Part shown: piece by piece, positions 1 through 13,800 of the stretch
How positions within the stretch are numbered: the first letter of the stretch is position 1
How the letters are laid out: each line of letters begins with the position of its first letter
From: Limonium bicolor
Lineage: Eukaryota > Streptophyta > Magnoliopsida > Caryophyllales > Plumbaginaceae
DNA length: 64,000 nucleotides
Assembly (NCBI GenBank): GCA_023374045.1
Contig: CM041777.1
Location: 483,267,594-483,331,593, forward strand
Direction of reading: 5' to 3'
Program-made: the position numbers and the translations under genes
Notes under the pieces: model-generated
What the model was told of the DNA's origin: nothing
Databases searched by the model: none
Seen by the model: only the letters and a program-made list of their open reading frames with translations

Positions 1-1043
1 GAGTATTTAACTACATCCATAACTGTAAACTGTACACCACAAACTGTCACTGCAACTGATAACCACCAAAATATAACGCCACGGGTAACATCCAAAATAT
101 ACCAAAAGTATTCCCACAACCTAGGATCTAAAGCCACTCCGCTTCTTCGATCCTCATCCTGCAATAAAAATATGGAGCCCCTGAGGAGGTCAGCAACCCT
201 TGGCTGGTATGGTTAACGCGCAGCCCATCGGCTACCGGGATACGCGCAACTATTTGTCATGATAACATGGCATTCATTTTAACATATAACATATACATAT
301 GGCATAGCAAAACATTGCATAGCACAACAACACACACTTAGTGAGAACATATCAATTAACAACAAACCAAGATGGTTAGTCAACATCATAAGCCTAGAGA
401 ATGGTTCACCCTCATGTTAAGCTTGTTACACAAACTCATTACCGTTCTGTTGGTCGAACGAGTAACTTAACTCACAGATGGATCGGATATTGTGACCCGA
501 ACACACCACACAAACACATGTTCCCACTAGACCGATCATAAGTCAGAATAGGTAAGCTTTGGAGGAAGCTAACGGGAGATCGAACGCCAAATAAAGGAGA
601 ACAATCTTAACATTATAAGAGTCGAATCTGATACAGATATCTACTCTTATACTTACACGCGTGACCGGACAACCGGATTCCTCACTCCCTAGTTAGCACT
701 CGTTAGAAGTTCACTGTAGGAACTTAATAACAAATCTCAACAAGTGGTTAAGTCTTGTTAGACACACACAAGGGATATAAGTCACACCTTAACATCACAA
801 TAATATTAACAACAATAAACTCGTTACATGACTTAAGTCTTCAAGGTCATAAACATATAGAAAAACAAACAGCACACAAGCCGGTGTAAACCGGTAGGCA
901 ACAGACTGCAAGAAAACCATACCTTGGTCCCTGCTTCGATTGATTTCCTCCGTAGGCCACTCCTATACACGATTAATAACGTTGGTTAACTAATTTACTT
1001 AAATTCGAATTTTACTAAGTATTTTACATGGTTATCTGACATT
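1..1043 (-). repeat. Left LTR of element B, first piece
   Basis: Aligns by eye almost base for base to 24533-25596 of the other LTR, apart from a roughly 25-base stretch near 24617 that is absent around position 80. In element orientation this is part of the 3' LTR. It stops at 1043 where element A begins and resumes at 15359. No gene is seen in it. Confidence 0.93.
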
Positions 1044-4000
1044 TGTAACACCCCAACTCAATCCAAATGTGGTCTCGCAACTTAACAGCATATATATATA
1101 AATGTCACAGCGGAATTCTTTACACTCCATGACCTTGCCACGGTCTGACTACAGAATATACCGAACATTAGTACATAACAACCTTAACCAAATACATATT
1201 CTTCTTACAATCCTCTCACATCCTATACATCTTACTAACTCAATTGCCATACGAGTGTACATGCACAACTCGTAGGCCACACTTAATCCTTAACACTCGT
1301 ATCCTCTTCTTACTCTCGCGACGGCCGCTTCCTGATGTACCTGTGTAGTAAAAACAGCCCCCAAAGGGGGTCAGCACGAATGCTGGTACGATCCTCCCAT
1401 GGCCCCCAAGCTAACGTGGCTACGACGACTAATTGTCGATAGCATGGAGGTTGATTAGATGCACAACATAATAGAAAGTGCAGTAAACAACTCAGATATG
1501 AACAATCAAAGTTCACACACAATGAACGACTTAAATGCGTTCCTTTAATTAGAGAGTTAATTATTTAACTCCTTAAGTAATGTTCCCTCTTAAACTTAGT
1601 CCATCCTTATCTCACCTCAATCTTAGTCTTATCTTAATCTTAGAAACAACCATCCTTTAATAACGAGTGGATGTAGCTTATCTTAACCTTAATAATACAA
1701 ACCATCCTTTAAAAAGGAATGGTTGCAACTTAGCTTAACCTACCTTAATCTTAATCTTAACTTATTCTCAGTATACAAACCGTTCCTGGAGGGGAATGGT
1801 TGTATCCTAAGTCCAAACCTGGGATTTAGGTGATCCCACCGCACCATCTTAATGCCACCTACCCTGGACGGGAGTCCAGCGTAGCTGAGCCGGCAACCGG
1901 CCCTAGGCTACAAGTCCGAAGACAAGTCCTTAAGCGGAAGTCGAATCTGCTATAGAAACCGACCCCCTTTTTCCTTAGCATGCATGACCGGAGATCGGTC
2001 TCGGGTTTCCTCACTCAAGTTCCAGTTAGTAGTAGTCTCAAGACCATGTTTGTTGGTTAACCTCTTTCGGTTTATATCAGCCCATATTAGGGAGCGTTCC
2101 TTAGTCTCACTCAATTCCTTACTAAACGTTAGTTAGTAAGTTCTCACGGTATGTTGTGTTAGTTTTCAAACATCACACAATATACATAATATTCCGGTTG
2201 CATGCTTTATCTTGTTTAGTGAGCACACAAAAACAGATAGCACACAAGCCAAGGGACACCTCGTTAGCAAGCAGGTCACAAGAGAACTGTACCGTTCACC
2301 GTTGGCCGTTCAGTTGCTTAATCTCTTACGGAGCCCAATTTCCAAGTCCTAAAACATTCATTCAGTTTTAGGTTGTTAATCACTTAACTCAATTCAACTT
2401 ACTTATCTTACTTAACTTACTTAACCCTTAATGATTCCAACCTAACACCTCTTAAGTCTTACAACTTAATCTTACAAGCTTTTAAGTTTATTCTTAACTT
2501 AATCCCTTAGGTCTTTATACCTCTAATCATCATTGCCCCCTTAATGAGGTACCATTAATACCACTAAACTCTCTTAGGGTTTCTTTTTTTTTTTAGTCTT
2601 AAGGGTCGTCCGACCCACCGTCCGACCCACCAACTGGGTCGGACCATTCCAGAGACTCTCGGGTTTGAAAAACTCCTCTTGTCCGACCCACGTCCGACCC
2701 AACCAACTGGGTCGGACCATTACAGAAATTTTTCCGTCTTCTAAAACTCTCCTGTCCGACCCATGTCCGACCCAACCAACTGGGTCGGACCATTACAGAA
2801 CCCTTCACTGGCGTCTAACAGAGGCCGTCCGACCCAAACTTGGGTCGGACCCCTGGGTCGGACGCCACCAGAACATGTCCAAAAATTGTTAAATCTTCAC
2901 CAAACTTCTCCTAAAGCCTTCTAATGTATTCTAACATCATTTAGACCTTTAAACCCTCCTTTAATCATCCTCCAAACTCATTAAAATAACCTCCAAAGAT
3001 CATCCTAACCTTTTGCTCAATTCTTGCAAGAAATTCCTAACACTTGTTAACTAATTCCTTATTTCTCTAACATATGCATTTTATCTAAAGCTTCAACTAA
3101 TCAAAGTGTTTCTTTCCTACCCATATAACTCCTCCTTAACATCACTACATTACATCTTTGCTTTGCTCAATCCTTCCAAGGTCATCTTGCATGTCCATGC
3201 ACAATTTCTCTTCTTTTCATTTGTTACTCAACACTCCTAAACTCTTGAGCTTACTTATACATTGCTTTCCATTACCTTAACACCTTAACATGGTTCTTCA
3301 TTTACCCTGACCATGTAACACCCCCTCCTTAGACATTTCCACCTCTTTTATGCAACTTACTCACCATTCTCATGATCATGACCTCTTATACGTTTCTAGT
3401 CATTTCCTTGACATTTGACAACATTCTCCCACACCTTTCTCTTCCACCACCTAAGTCCACTCATTAACATCTAAACTAAACCTCATTAGTCCACTACTAG
3501 CGTCATCACACTTACACAAGCTTCCAAACTCCTCATTGTTTTATTCTCTAGTTCATACCTAAATCACCTTAAAGCATTATACACCTTTCCATCCAGATTC
3601 TTGCACAAGTCTTACCACTCCTCATACCATGACTTTGGTGTGTTCAATACACCCATCTAAACTCTAACTTCCTCATAGACCATTCTAGGTCATCTTCATC
3701 CTCAAGAACTCCTTAGTTAACTCATTTCCACTCAAATTCTTCATAATGACTCCTAGTAAATCCTAGGTCATATTAATTCACCACCATCACCTAAACACTT
3801 ATTTTCTACTCAAATTTCGCCATAGCTCCTCTAGTATATTCTCATGCCCAAATGCATTGTTTTTCTCACACACACCAAGTCCTTTCTCATCTTATTTTCT
3901 CACCCAAATCAACTTATTCACATCATACTCAATATATTGCAATAATCTTAAATTGCATAGCACTAAGGCTCTTAAATGACATGGCTCTTAGGCCCTTAAA

Positions 4001-5577
4001 TGACTTAAACTTAAACACTGAATTTCCCACATATAAAAGCCTTCAACCTGCGAATACACCCATCAATCTCATAGTAGTTATAATGCTCTTAAAACTTATC
4101 TTAAACTTATTTTACTAACTCATTCCCATTGGCTTCTTAATCACAAGTTCATAAGCTTGTTTAAGTTCTTTTTTCTTAGGTTACATAACCCATTACCTAA
4201 TGTAAGCCCTAGGCTACATTGGTACCCATCTAAAACTCATTCCTTAAACTTAAACCACCATTAGGTAAGCATTTTACCTTGTTTTCTCAAGCTTATCTTA
4301 ATCTCCTCCTTAGACCTTCTTCTTGCATAGATCTCGGCCACCACTTAAATTCCCCTTGCCAATGTTCTAATCAATATTCAATGACTCATATGATACTAAA
4401 CAATATACTAACCTCAAGGAATGAAAACCTAGGTTAGAAATGTGTTCTAAAGCATAAAAGTGGATGATTACCTTTGAAGTCTCAAAGTAGACTTGGGCAT
4501 TGAATGAAATAGGACCTCCACTAGTCCTTGGTGAATAAAACAAGCTAGAACAAGGCATAAAAACAAAGCCCCATGAGTAGTAAATTTTCGGCCATGGTGA
4601 GGATGTGATGGAAACATGATTTTTCTTACATTTCCTTTACCTTAAGAGAATGGAGAAGCTAATGAGCTCTTCAAACTTGATTTTCCTCCATCAATGGAGA
4701 TTTCCCATGGCTCCAAAATTAAGCTTTTCGAATTTTGTAAAGATGGAAAGCTTGAGCTTGAGCTAACTAAGAATAATCTATGCTCACTTTTTGATTTGGA
4801 GCTAAAATGAGTAACTTATGGACATTTGAAGATGGAACAAGTATGGAGCTGGTTGGGCACGGTTTGGAACAGAGAGAACAAGAAGAAAACCGTGGAAAGA
4901 AGGGGAAATGAAGAAGAGAGGAGAGAGGTAGGCTAATAAAGATATTTGCTTTATAAAAGCAAATAGTAACTTTCTTTACTTATCTCTTCTTTTTCCCTTA
5001 TTTGATGAAGTCCATTGTGACTCATCCTTAGAAAACCGGCCCCCTATCTTAAATAAGGCTATTCATGGTCTTTGTTGACCAACTAATTAGCTTATATTGA
5101 TTAAAACTTAAACTAGTCACTATTTGGCACTATTCACTAATCAGTGCACATATTTCTGAAAATTTTGATTTCCCATTGATTTAGGCTTCCTAATGTGATA
5201 CTAATTAGTATACATGTTGATTAAAGAGTAATTATGGACATTTAGCCACTCAAAACTCAATTCTAAGACAATTTCTCAAAAATGTGCTTTAAGACTTCTT
5301 AAAGCACATTTTGTGTTTTAACTTGTTTTCAAGCTTGGTTTTCTTTGCTAATTGATTTAGAATGTCCATTAGCATATTACTAAAGTCTTATAATGGTATT
5401 TGGGTGCTAATCAAAGTCACTCCAAGCTTAGAGCACGTTTTTGCCCTGATTTCCCTTAAGGCACTTTCTTGTGTTTTCCTTGGTTTAAATTGTCTACCAA
5501 TCTTTCTAAGGCATATTCTAGCCTTACTACATCATAATTTGATGTTTACTTAGCATACTTAGGTTTGGGGTATTTCA
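1044..5577 (-). repeat. Left LTR of element A
   Basis: 4534 bases, TG...CA. Matches 10815-15358 with only scattered substitutions and short indels. It contains a cluster of GTCCGACCC/GGGTCGGAC dyads at 2605-2870. The 3' part (about 2560 onward) is related to the second part of the B LTR (25597-28164), while the first 1.5 kb is not obviously related. Short ORFs here (for example 3852-4118) recur in the other LTR copy but look like no known protein. Confidence 0.92.
2605..2870. repeat. Cluster of GTCCGACCC dyads in LTR A (left)
   Basis: Four or five units, each an inverted pair GTCCGACCCA...TGGGTCGGAC separated by a few bases and followed by ACCATTCCAGA or ACCATTACAGA, spaced about 70 bases. 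The same block occurs at 12372-12650 and, in variant form, at 15455-15722 and 25690-25962. Confidence 0.85.
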
Positions 5578-5597
5578 ATCTACCCCCCTTAAAAGAA
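5578..5597 (-). other. Polypurine tract of element A
   Basis: On the minus strand this reads AAGGGGGGTAGAT directly before the LTR start TGAAATACCCC. It is the expected plus-strand primer site next to the 3' LTR, and is nearly identical to the tract at 17858-17877 of element B. Confidence 0.85.
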
Positions 5598-5823
5598 CTT
5601 TGTCCCCAAAGTTCCCATGCATCTTATCTTATTAGAGTACATGTCTTACCTCATTCCTTAGATCATATAGATCATACTTATGTATACTTAATCTCATTGG
5701 ATCATTAGATCCGCCATATTCTTATACTTAAATATCACACAACATGCTTAAGCATGTGTAGCACTCAAAATTCCTTTTGTTCCTTTTTGATGATTAAAAC
5801 ATTCACATAACTTACAACGTATT

Positions 5824-5953
5824 CTCCCATGTCACCGGTCCGTAGACAATGGCTCATTCGTCCTTGTCACCATGGGCCAGAATACAAAACACTCTGCTCT
5901 CCCCATGTCACCGGTCCGAAGACAAAGGCTCGTGCGTCCTCGACTTCATGGGT
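5824..5953. repeat. Two-copy repeat in element A interior
   Basis: Two imperfect copies (about 5824-5877 and 5900-5953) sharing CCATGTCACCGGTCCG, then AGACAA and a GGCTC block. They lie in the region that follows the coding part in element orientation. Confidence 0.6.
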
Positions 5954-6735
5954 GAGACTCAGTAAAAAGGTAATCCTTTTTACGAGGTCATGTGAGGAAT
6001 AATTCCTCTAATTAAAAATACAATCAACTCCAATTTCATTTTATCCTAAGGCCTCTATTCATAGTGTGATTTAGTTGTGACCACTGGTAGGGAGTTTCAG
6101 GAATCATCCAACCCTGATGTGATCAGCATCAGTGTAGAACTATCCTTCACCCTAATTTGTGTTCGGTTTCCCTTGATCCCTAGAAAATCAAGTTCCACTT
6201 CCCACGTCATTTTCAAACATCCAAATAATTCACTCATGTCCAATTTTCTATCTTTTTAGTTCTTCTAATCATAATCAATACATCTCCAAAGTGTGGACTC
6301 AGTCCATCAAACATTCCCAATTCATCTCTTAGTACTTACCTCAGGGCTTAACTTCCTACTAAGTTCTATTACAGTCTCATACCATTTCTCACCATCTTAT
6401 GTCTCATAGCATTACCATTTCCTTCTTCATACTCATATCAAATGATATCTCATAGTGTCATCTTATTCTTATCTCACACCTAGTCTCATATCGACTCATA
6501 CCTCATATATTCCTTATTTCTTAAGTCTCCTTAATCCTTTCCTTAATTCTTAACTTGTACTCACACCAGAGTTAACAATACAGGTACTTAATATGTATGG
6601 CATTCACATCTTCTGTGTGCAATAACCATGATTTATCTCAAAATGTTTGTGTAAAACATATTCTCATATTCTTTTGTGCTATGCACACCGTAGTTTATGT
6701 ACTAAGTACTCAAACATACGATAAGCGGTTTTCGC

Positions 6736-6751
6736 TCTACCCCCCTTAAAA
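6736..6751 (-). other. Second PPT-like tract in element A
   Basis: On the minus strand reads TTTTAAGGGGGGTAGA, the same core as the terminal PPT but about 1.15 kb inside the element. Element B has the equivalent at 18158-18174, right after the integrase stop. It could be an internal plus-strand primer or a duplication relic. Confidence 0.55.
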
Positions 6752-9700
6752 TGGATTACGCCCACGTAATCAACACCATCACATTCCTGAACATAGGTTC
6801 AAGATGTCTAATTCTCACCAAGCATTCTTGCTTCCACTCATCTATCTTACTTATAATTTGATCAGAAGTGCTTAGTCTCTGTATCGAGGATTCTTAACGG
6901 TACTTATACCGTTTCCTTAACTTAGTTTGGTCTAATCTCAAAGGTAGTGATCTGCTAGCTTCCGCTGCACCACTCTGATGTTCTTAGGCTTAACTGCCTC
7001 ACTTAGCTTTTTATAGTATTGTATATCCTCCTGCCTCCTTACAGTTTAGGTATATGGTCTCTCAATAGACAGTGTTATCTTTATATATACACGGCCTTAA
7101 TGAGTTGTAACTCGTCTATACATTCTCCTTGAAGATCTTATGCTCATACTCTTAGTATTTTCTCGAATGTCTAAATTGTTCTCCCCAACTGACCTTTGGT
7201 CTGAGGATGATTCTTAGTCTGAAACTACTGTTTAGTGCTTATTGCACTTTACAGTTTAATCTTATTCATCTTAAGACATGTCCTATGTCTATACTTAACA
7301 ATCCGTGCTTCTCGCACTTCGTAGTCCTTAATTGTTCTCTGATTCCCTTGCGTTGCTGGTTCAACTGAATTCTTCTCTTTGACTGTTTGTGGTAATGGCT
7401 GCTCTTGTCTGATCTTGTGTCGTTGTCCGTGGTACGGAGTCGACTACCTCCCGTGTTCCTTACACCACTTGTTTACATGCATGGGGTACCTTACTGGTAC
7501 ATTACTACTTACCCAACTAACTCATAATGAGCGTGTCGGCCTGCAAGCCCCTGTGGGTGCGTTGTCCCAATCTCGTTTTAGTAAACTCATAGTGTCCGTC
7601 ACACGTTTAGCTATTGCTAATTATGAAGTATTCTATTGTCGGTCTCCTCTTTCATCGTTCCATAATAACATTTATTGTTCTTCTTGAAGTTAATCAAGGG
7701 AAGTCCATTTACTGTGTTCTTGGGTATGGTATGCTCTAGCTCCTTCCTGTATTCCGTATTGATTCGGTCACTTAATATCTGAGGTCTCTTTCCGTAGAGC
7801 CTCCTATCTTGTTTCTCATATTTATGCTACTAGGAATGCACTTCCAGTTCCTTAAGGAATGGGTAGTGTGCTTCCTGTGAAATATTACCTAACCAGGTCC
7901 AGATTACTGGCATCAATGCACAGTTCGTCTACCATCTTATTTCCTTACTTATATTGGTCTTAACTCATAAATCTATTTGCCTCAGTGTCAATATTTGACG
8001 ACTCTTACATAACGGTCGCTTACCGCGCACCATGGCTTAATTCCCTTATATAAATATTATACTCACGACCGCTGCTACTGTGGTAGTTGGCCTCTAACAT
8101 GTTGCCCATTGATGGCGCAACTACTTACTCATTTACTCTAACATCTTATCTTATATATTCAATTCCTCCCTGGTGTAAACACGCTAGGGTTTCTTTAATT
8201 CCGGTGTTTGGCGGTTGTCATACCGTGCGGTAAAATAGTTGACTCCTAATACGAAGGTGTTCTGCTCCAATCTCAGATTCGTAAGTAGGCTGATTTCCAT
8301 CACATTCTTTCATCCTTATGACGCTATCTACCATGTAATCTAACCGGTTCCTGAAGAAGTCATTCACTGAATCACAAGCTCTTCTGAGTATTGGTCATTT
8401 GACGTGTCATAATGTGCAATCTCAATGTTTATCTCTGGGTGTTGGACATGAGGTCTGTCTTTGCAGCCTTCCTTATTATTCAAGTGTAACTGATATGTTC
8501 TAAGGTAATCTCAAGTTTACAGTTTCCATTCTCTAATAAGAGCGTATTGCATCTCTAATAAGTGAAAGCCCTTTTGAGGGGTTCATTCCCACTCATGACC
8601 TCACAACAAGGAGAGGTATCCCCACCCTAAAAGGCATGGTTCGTCCTCCGCTCCTGTCCTTAGCATTATCCCAATTTTCTCACTGGTACCCTTTATTGGT
8701 AATGTTCCTCCCCCAATCTAAGTTATAGGTTTGGTAACCGTTCATATCTACAAATTGTAGTCCCTTCGTGGCTTAAACAAGCTCTCTCATAACTTACTGC
8801 ACCTCGGGCTCTGATGTGGTTAACATCATTGGCTCGTAGGCTCTTAGTACTTAATGTCTCAGTTCATTATTTGTGCTCTTACTCATTTGCAGGTCATTCT
8901 CTTAAGATTCTGGTTCCTTGAGCACTATCCACCGTTAGGTTATACACTAAATGTAGTATCGGGTTTCATGGTAAGTTGCTGCATCCTGCTTCCTGCTATG
9001 GAAGTTGTTCAGGTGTCCTGAGGTTACTTAATGTCTTTGACAATACTGTAATTTTATTAGACCTATGTCTTTTAGCAAATAAGGATAAGTTCGTATTAGG
9101 CGTTTGCCTTAAGGTGTCCAAGTTGGATATCATCCAGTCATCTTATACTTCCATCTCAACGCTTCGTTCAACTTCCGTTGACTATGCCACCCGTTGATGA
9201 TCAATCATACTTGGGTGTTAATGAGTTAAACAAACAGTATCAGCTGTCATTCATCAGTTATTTGGCTCGACTATACCCGCTCTGTGTGGGTAGTCCGCTG
9301 AGCTTCCCTCTATCGGGATTATACATTTTTAATCCTTAGTAGGTTATAGCTTATGTTCATTTCTTTTACCCTTATTTTCTGGGTTTTCCAACATCTTCAT
9401 TGAAGAATGTTGTTATTGGTACTCTTAGTGGTCACTCTGGGAATCTTATCCCGTTTTCGTTGTAAGTCGTTGCTTCAACAGTCTCAATGGTATCTTATAA
9501 TACATCCCTTGTATATTATTGCTTATATTGTGTTTTTGCTCGCATTACCGAGCGATCCCTTAGGTTTTCCCCTTGGAGTTCGGGATTGTGTTCTTACCGT
9601 ACTGTCGGTTGTCGTTGTAGTGGGTTATACCGTTGCAAATATTTATATGGTTTAGTACTTTGTCTGAGTTCCGCTCCCGGCTGACTGGTGTGTCACCTCA

Positions 9701-10797
9701 TCTCATCATGGTCAGGCCGTCGGGCCTTTCCAAGGTCTTATTTTTCTGTTCTTATAGATTTACAATCCGGTACTGATATGTGCTACAACTGTAGCGTTCT
9801 CCTATTTTGCCATGATGGCCTTCCGTGTAGCTTAACCGTGGTAGCACTTGCTATGGCAAGTGAGCCATGCAGGATGGCTATTGGTGCAAGGTACTTTGGT
9901 AGTGATACTTCCTTCTAATTCCCATGTAATTGGTAGTCCTCGAGACTCCTTCGATGATCTCTTATTTTGGATAACTGACCATCCGGCAGTTTCCTTGTTG
10001 TTTGACAGTACTGTCATTTATCAGGGCGTTCCTCTTTCTGAGGGAACCCCTTAATATTTTCTTATGTCTTAATCCTCGCCCCAGTCTCCACACGTTTTGT
10101 TGTGGTTACTAAGCAACGGTTTCCTTTAGGCACTACATTGCAGTCCTATTCTGGTATACAACTTGTATGAATTCTTATCGTCGTCCGCATTACGTTGGCC
10201 AGGTTTTGTAACCTTCCTTATTGTATGGGGTTTGGAGTTCCCGTTTCTAACTGGACTTTCCAGCAATCTCAATCCTCATGCTTTGTATTATCCTACTGTT
10301 ATGCTCCTTCGGACCACTGTCTGGTACTCATGTCTCTAATCATTTCATTATCCATTGCACTCGTAGTGCTTTCCTTACCAATGGTATTGCGGGTTATTTC
10401 GACTGCGTAGCATGTCGACCCATGTTGCCGGCAATTACTGTCCCCTTATTGATAGAATTCCCTAGGTAGCGCCTGTTTCTCTGTTGCGCTCCATTAAAAA
10501 CCCCCAAGTTCTCCGTAACTGTTGTGCAGCAAGATGTTTCTCGTATTGCTTACTGTTAGTTAACTGCCAGATCGGGTTTCCCAAGTAAGAGAAGGCTTTC
10601 TTCTCTCTGGCGTTTGTTCCACATGTTCAGGGTTAGGGATGTGGAGGGCGGGTCTAGGTACTATGGATATCCTGTAAGCACCGGGAAGTCCTGACTAACG
10701 CACCTCTCACTCTACCTCTCAACCCTTAACCCATAACTCAATCTCAGCCTCAATATTCTCCTAAGTTCGGTATTTCTTGTCTTCAGAGCGTAACTAC

Positions 10798-10809
10798 GCT
10801 CTGATATCA
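10798..10809 (-). other. Primer-binding site of element A (one mismatch)
   Basis: On the minus strand reads TGATATCAGAGC, one base different from TGGTATCAGAGC, the complement of the plant initiator tRNA-Met 3' end. It lies five bases from the LTR edge at 10815, as in element B. Confidence 0.8.
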
Positions 10810-10814
10810 CTTTT

Positions 10815-13800
10815 TGTAACACCCCAACTCAATCCAAATGTGGTCTCGCAACTTAACAGCATATATATATAAATGTCACAGCGGAATTCTTTACACTCCA
10901 GGACCTTGCCACGGTCTGACTACAGAATATACCGAACATTAGTACATAACAACCTTAACCAAATACATATTCTTCTTACAATCTTCTCACATCCTATACA
11001 TCTTACTAACTCAATTGCCATACGAGTGTACATGCACAACTCGTAGGCCACACTTAATCCTTAACACTCGTATCCTCTTCTTACTCTCGCGACGGCCGCT
11101 TCCTGATGTACCTGTGTAGTAAAAACAGCCCCCAAAGGGGGTCAGCACGAATGCTGGTACGATCCTCCCATGGCCCCCAAGCTAACGTGGCTATGACGAC
11201 TAATTGTCGATAGCATGGAGGTTGATTAGATGCACAACATAATAGAAAGTGCAGTAAACAACAACTCAGATATGAACAATCAAAGTTCACACACAATGAA
11301 CGACTTAAATGTGTTCCCTTAATTAGAGAGTTAATTATTAACTCCTTAAGTAATGTTCCCTCTTAAACTTAGTCCATCCTTATCTCACCTCAATCTTAGT
11401 CTTATCTTAATCTTAGAAACAACCATCCTTTAATAAGGAGTGGATGTAGCTTATCTTAACCTTAATAATACAAACCATCCTTTAAAAAGGAATGGTTGCA
11501 ACTTAGCTTAACCTTACCTTAATCTTAATCTTAACTTATTCTCAGTATACAAACCGTTCCTGGAGGGGAATGGTTGTATCCTAAGTCCAAACCTGGGATT
11601 TAGGTGATCCCACCGCACCATCTTAATGCCACCTACCCTGGACGGGAGTCCAGTGTAGCTGAGCCGGCAACCGGCCCTAGGCTACAAGTCCTTAAGCGGA
11701 AGTCGAATTTGCTATAGAAACCGACCCCCTTTTTCTTTAGCATGCATGACCGGAGATCGGTCCCGGGTTTCCTCACTCAAGTTCCAGTTAGTAGTAGTCT
11801 CAAGACCATGTTTGTTGGTTAACCTCTTTCGGTTTATATCAGCCCATATTAGGGAGCGTTCCTTAGTCTCACTCAATTCCTTACTAAACGTTAGTTAGTA
11901 AGTTCTCACGGTATGTTGTGTTAGTTTTCAAACATCACACAACAATACAATATACATATTTCCGGTTGCATGCTTTATCTTGTTTAGTGAGCACACAAAA
12001 ACAGATAGCACACAAGCCGAGGGACACCTCGTTAGCAAGCAGGTCACAAGAGAACTGTACCGTTCATCGTTGGCCGTTCAGTTGCTTAATCTCTTCCGGA
12101 GCCCAATTTCCAAGTCCTAAAACATTCATTCAGTTTTAGGTTGTTAATCACTTAACTCAATTCAACTTACTTATTTACTTAACTTACTTAACCCTTAATG
12201 ATTCCAACCTAACACCTCTTAAGTCTTACAACTTAATCTTACAAGCTTTTAAGTTTATTCTTAACTTAATCCCTTAGGTCTTTATACCTCTAATCATCAT
12301 TGCCCCCTTAATGAGGTACCATTAATACCACTAAACTCTCTTAGGGTTTCTTTTTTTTTTTTAGTCTAAGGGTCGTCCGACCCACCGTCCGACCCACCAA
12401 CTGGTCGGACCATTCCAGAGACTCTCGGGTTTGAAAAACTCCTCTTGTCCGACCCACGTCCGACCCAACCAACTGGTCGGACCATTACAGAAATTTTTCC
12501 GTCTTCTAAAACTCTCCTGTCCGACCCCTGTCCGACCCATGTCCGACCCAACCAACTGGGTCGGACCATACAGAATACCCCTTCACTGGCGTCTAACAGA
12601 GGTCGTCCGACCCAAACTTGGGTCGGACCCCTGGGTCGGACGCCTCCAGAACATGTCCAAAAATTGTTAAATCTTCACCAAACTTCTCCTAAAGCCTTCT
12701 AATGTATTCTAACATCATTTAGACCTTTAAACCCTCCTTTAATCATCCTCCAAACTCATTAAATAACCTCCAAAGATCATCCTAACCTTTTGCTGCTCAA
12801 TTCTTGCAAGAAATTCCTAATACTTGTTAACTAATTCCTTATTTCTCTAACATATGCATTTTATCTAAAGCTTCAACTAATCAAAGTGTTTCTTTCCTAC
12901 CCATATAACTCCTCCTTAACATCACTACATTACATCTTTGCTTTGCTCAATCCTTCCAAGGTCATCTTGCATGTCCATGCACAATTTCTCTTCTTTTCAT
13001 TTGTTACTCAACACTCCTAAACTCTTGAGCTTACTTATACATTGCTTTCCATTACCTTAACACCTTAACATGGTTCTTCATTTACCCTGACCATGTAACA
13101 CCCTCCTTAGACATTTCCACCTCTTTTATGCAACTTACTCACCATTCTCATGATCATGACCTCTTATACGTTTCTAGTCATTTCCTTGACATTTGACAAC
13201 ATTCTCCCACACCTTTCTCTTCCACCACCTAAGTCCACTCATTAACATCTAAACTAAACCTCATTAGTCCACTACTAGCATCATCACACTTACACAAGCT
13301 TCCAAACTCCTCATTGTTTTATTCTCTAGTTCATACCTAAATCACCTTAAAGCATTATACACCTTTCCATCCAGATTCTTGCACAAGTCTTACCACTCCT
13401 CATACCATGACTTTGGTGTGTTCAATACACCCATCTAAACTCTAACTTCCTCATAGACCATTCTAGGTCATCTTCATCCTCAAGAACTCCTTAGTTAACT
13501 CATTTCCACTCAAATTCTTCATAATGACTCCTAGTAAATCCTAGGTCATATTAATTCACCACCATCACCTAAACACTTATTTTCTACTCAAATTTCGCCA
13601 TAGCTCCTCTAGTATATTCTCATGCCCAAATGCATTGTTTTTCTCACACACACCAAGTCCTTTCTCATCTTATTTTCTCACCCAAATCAACTTATTCACA
13701 TCATACTCAATATATTGCAATAATCTTAAATTGCATAGCACTAAGGCTCTTAAATGACATGGCTCTTAGGCCCTTAAATGACTTAAACTTAAACACTGAA

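Larger units (their letters stand above)
5578..10814 (-). pseudogene. Non-coding internal domain of element A (eroded gag-pol relic)
   Basis: 5.2 kb without a credible reading frame on either strand. Both edges resemble element B: the PPT side (5578-5640 against 17858-17920), a second PPT-like tract (6736 against 18158) and the leader and PBS side (10770-10814 against 24285-24333). Faint colinear resemblance to B pol can be seen by eye, for example around 6860-6910 against the chromodomain region 18320-18365, 7185-7215 against integrase near 18960, and 9390-9420 against the RT active-site region near 20460. I infer a gag-pol relic too mutated to code. The region is shorter than B's interior, so gag and the AlkB block are probably partly deleted. 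Plus-strand ORFs such as 9407-9655 are chance frames. Confidence 0.7.

Noticed and set aside
3852..4118. 88-residue ORF identical in both A LTRs (13630-13896)
   Set aside because: Conserved only because the LTRs are recent copies; on the strand opposite to the element and no known domain.
9407..9655. 82-residue hydrophobic ORF in the interior of element A, possible membrane protein
   Set aside because: Overlaps another frame, matches nothing, and lies antisense to a decayed RT region.
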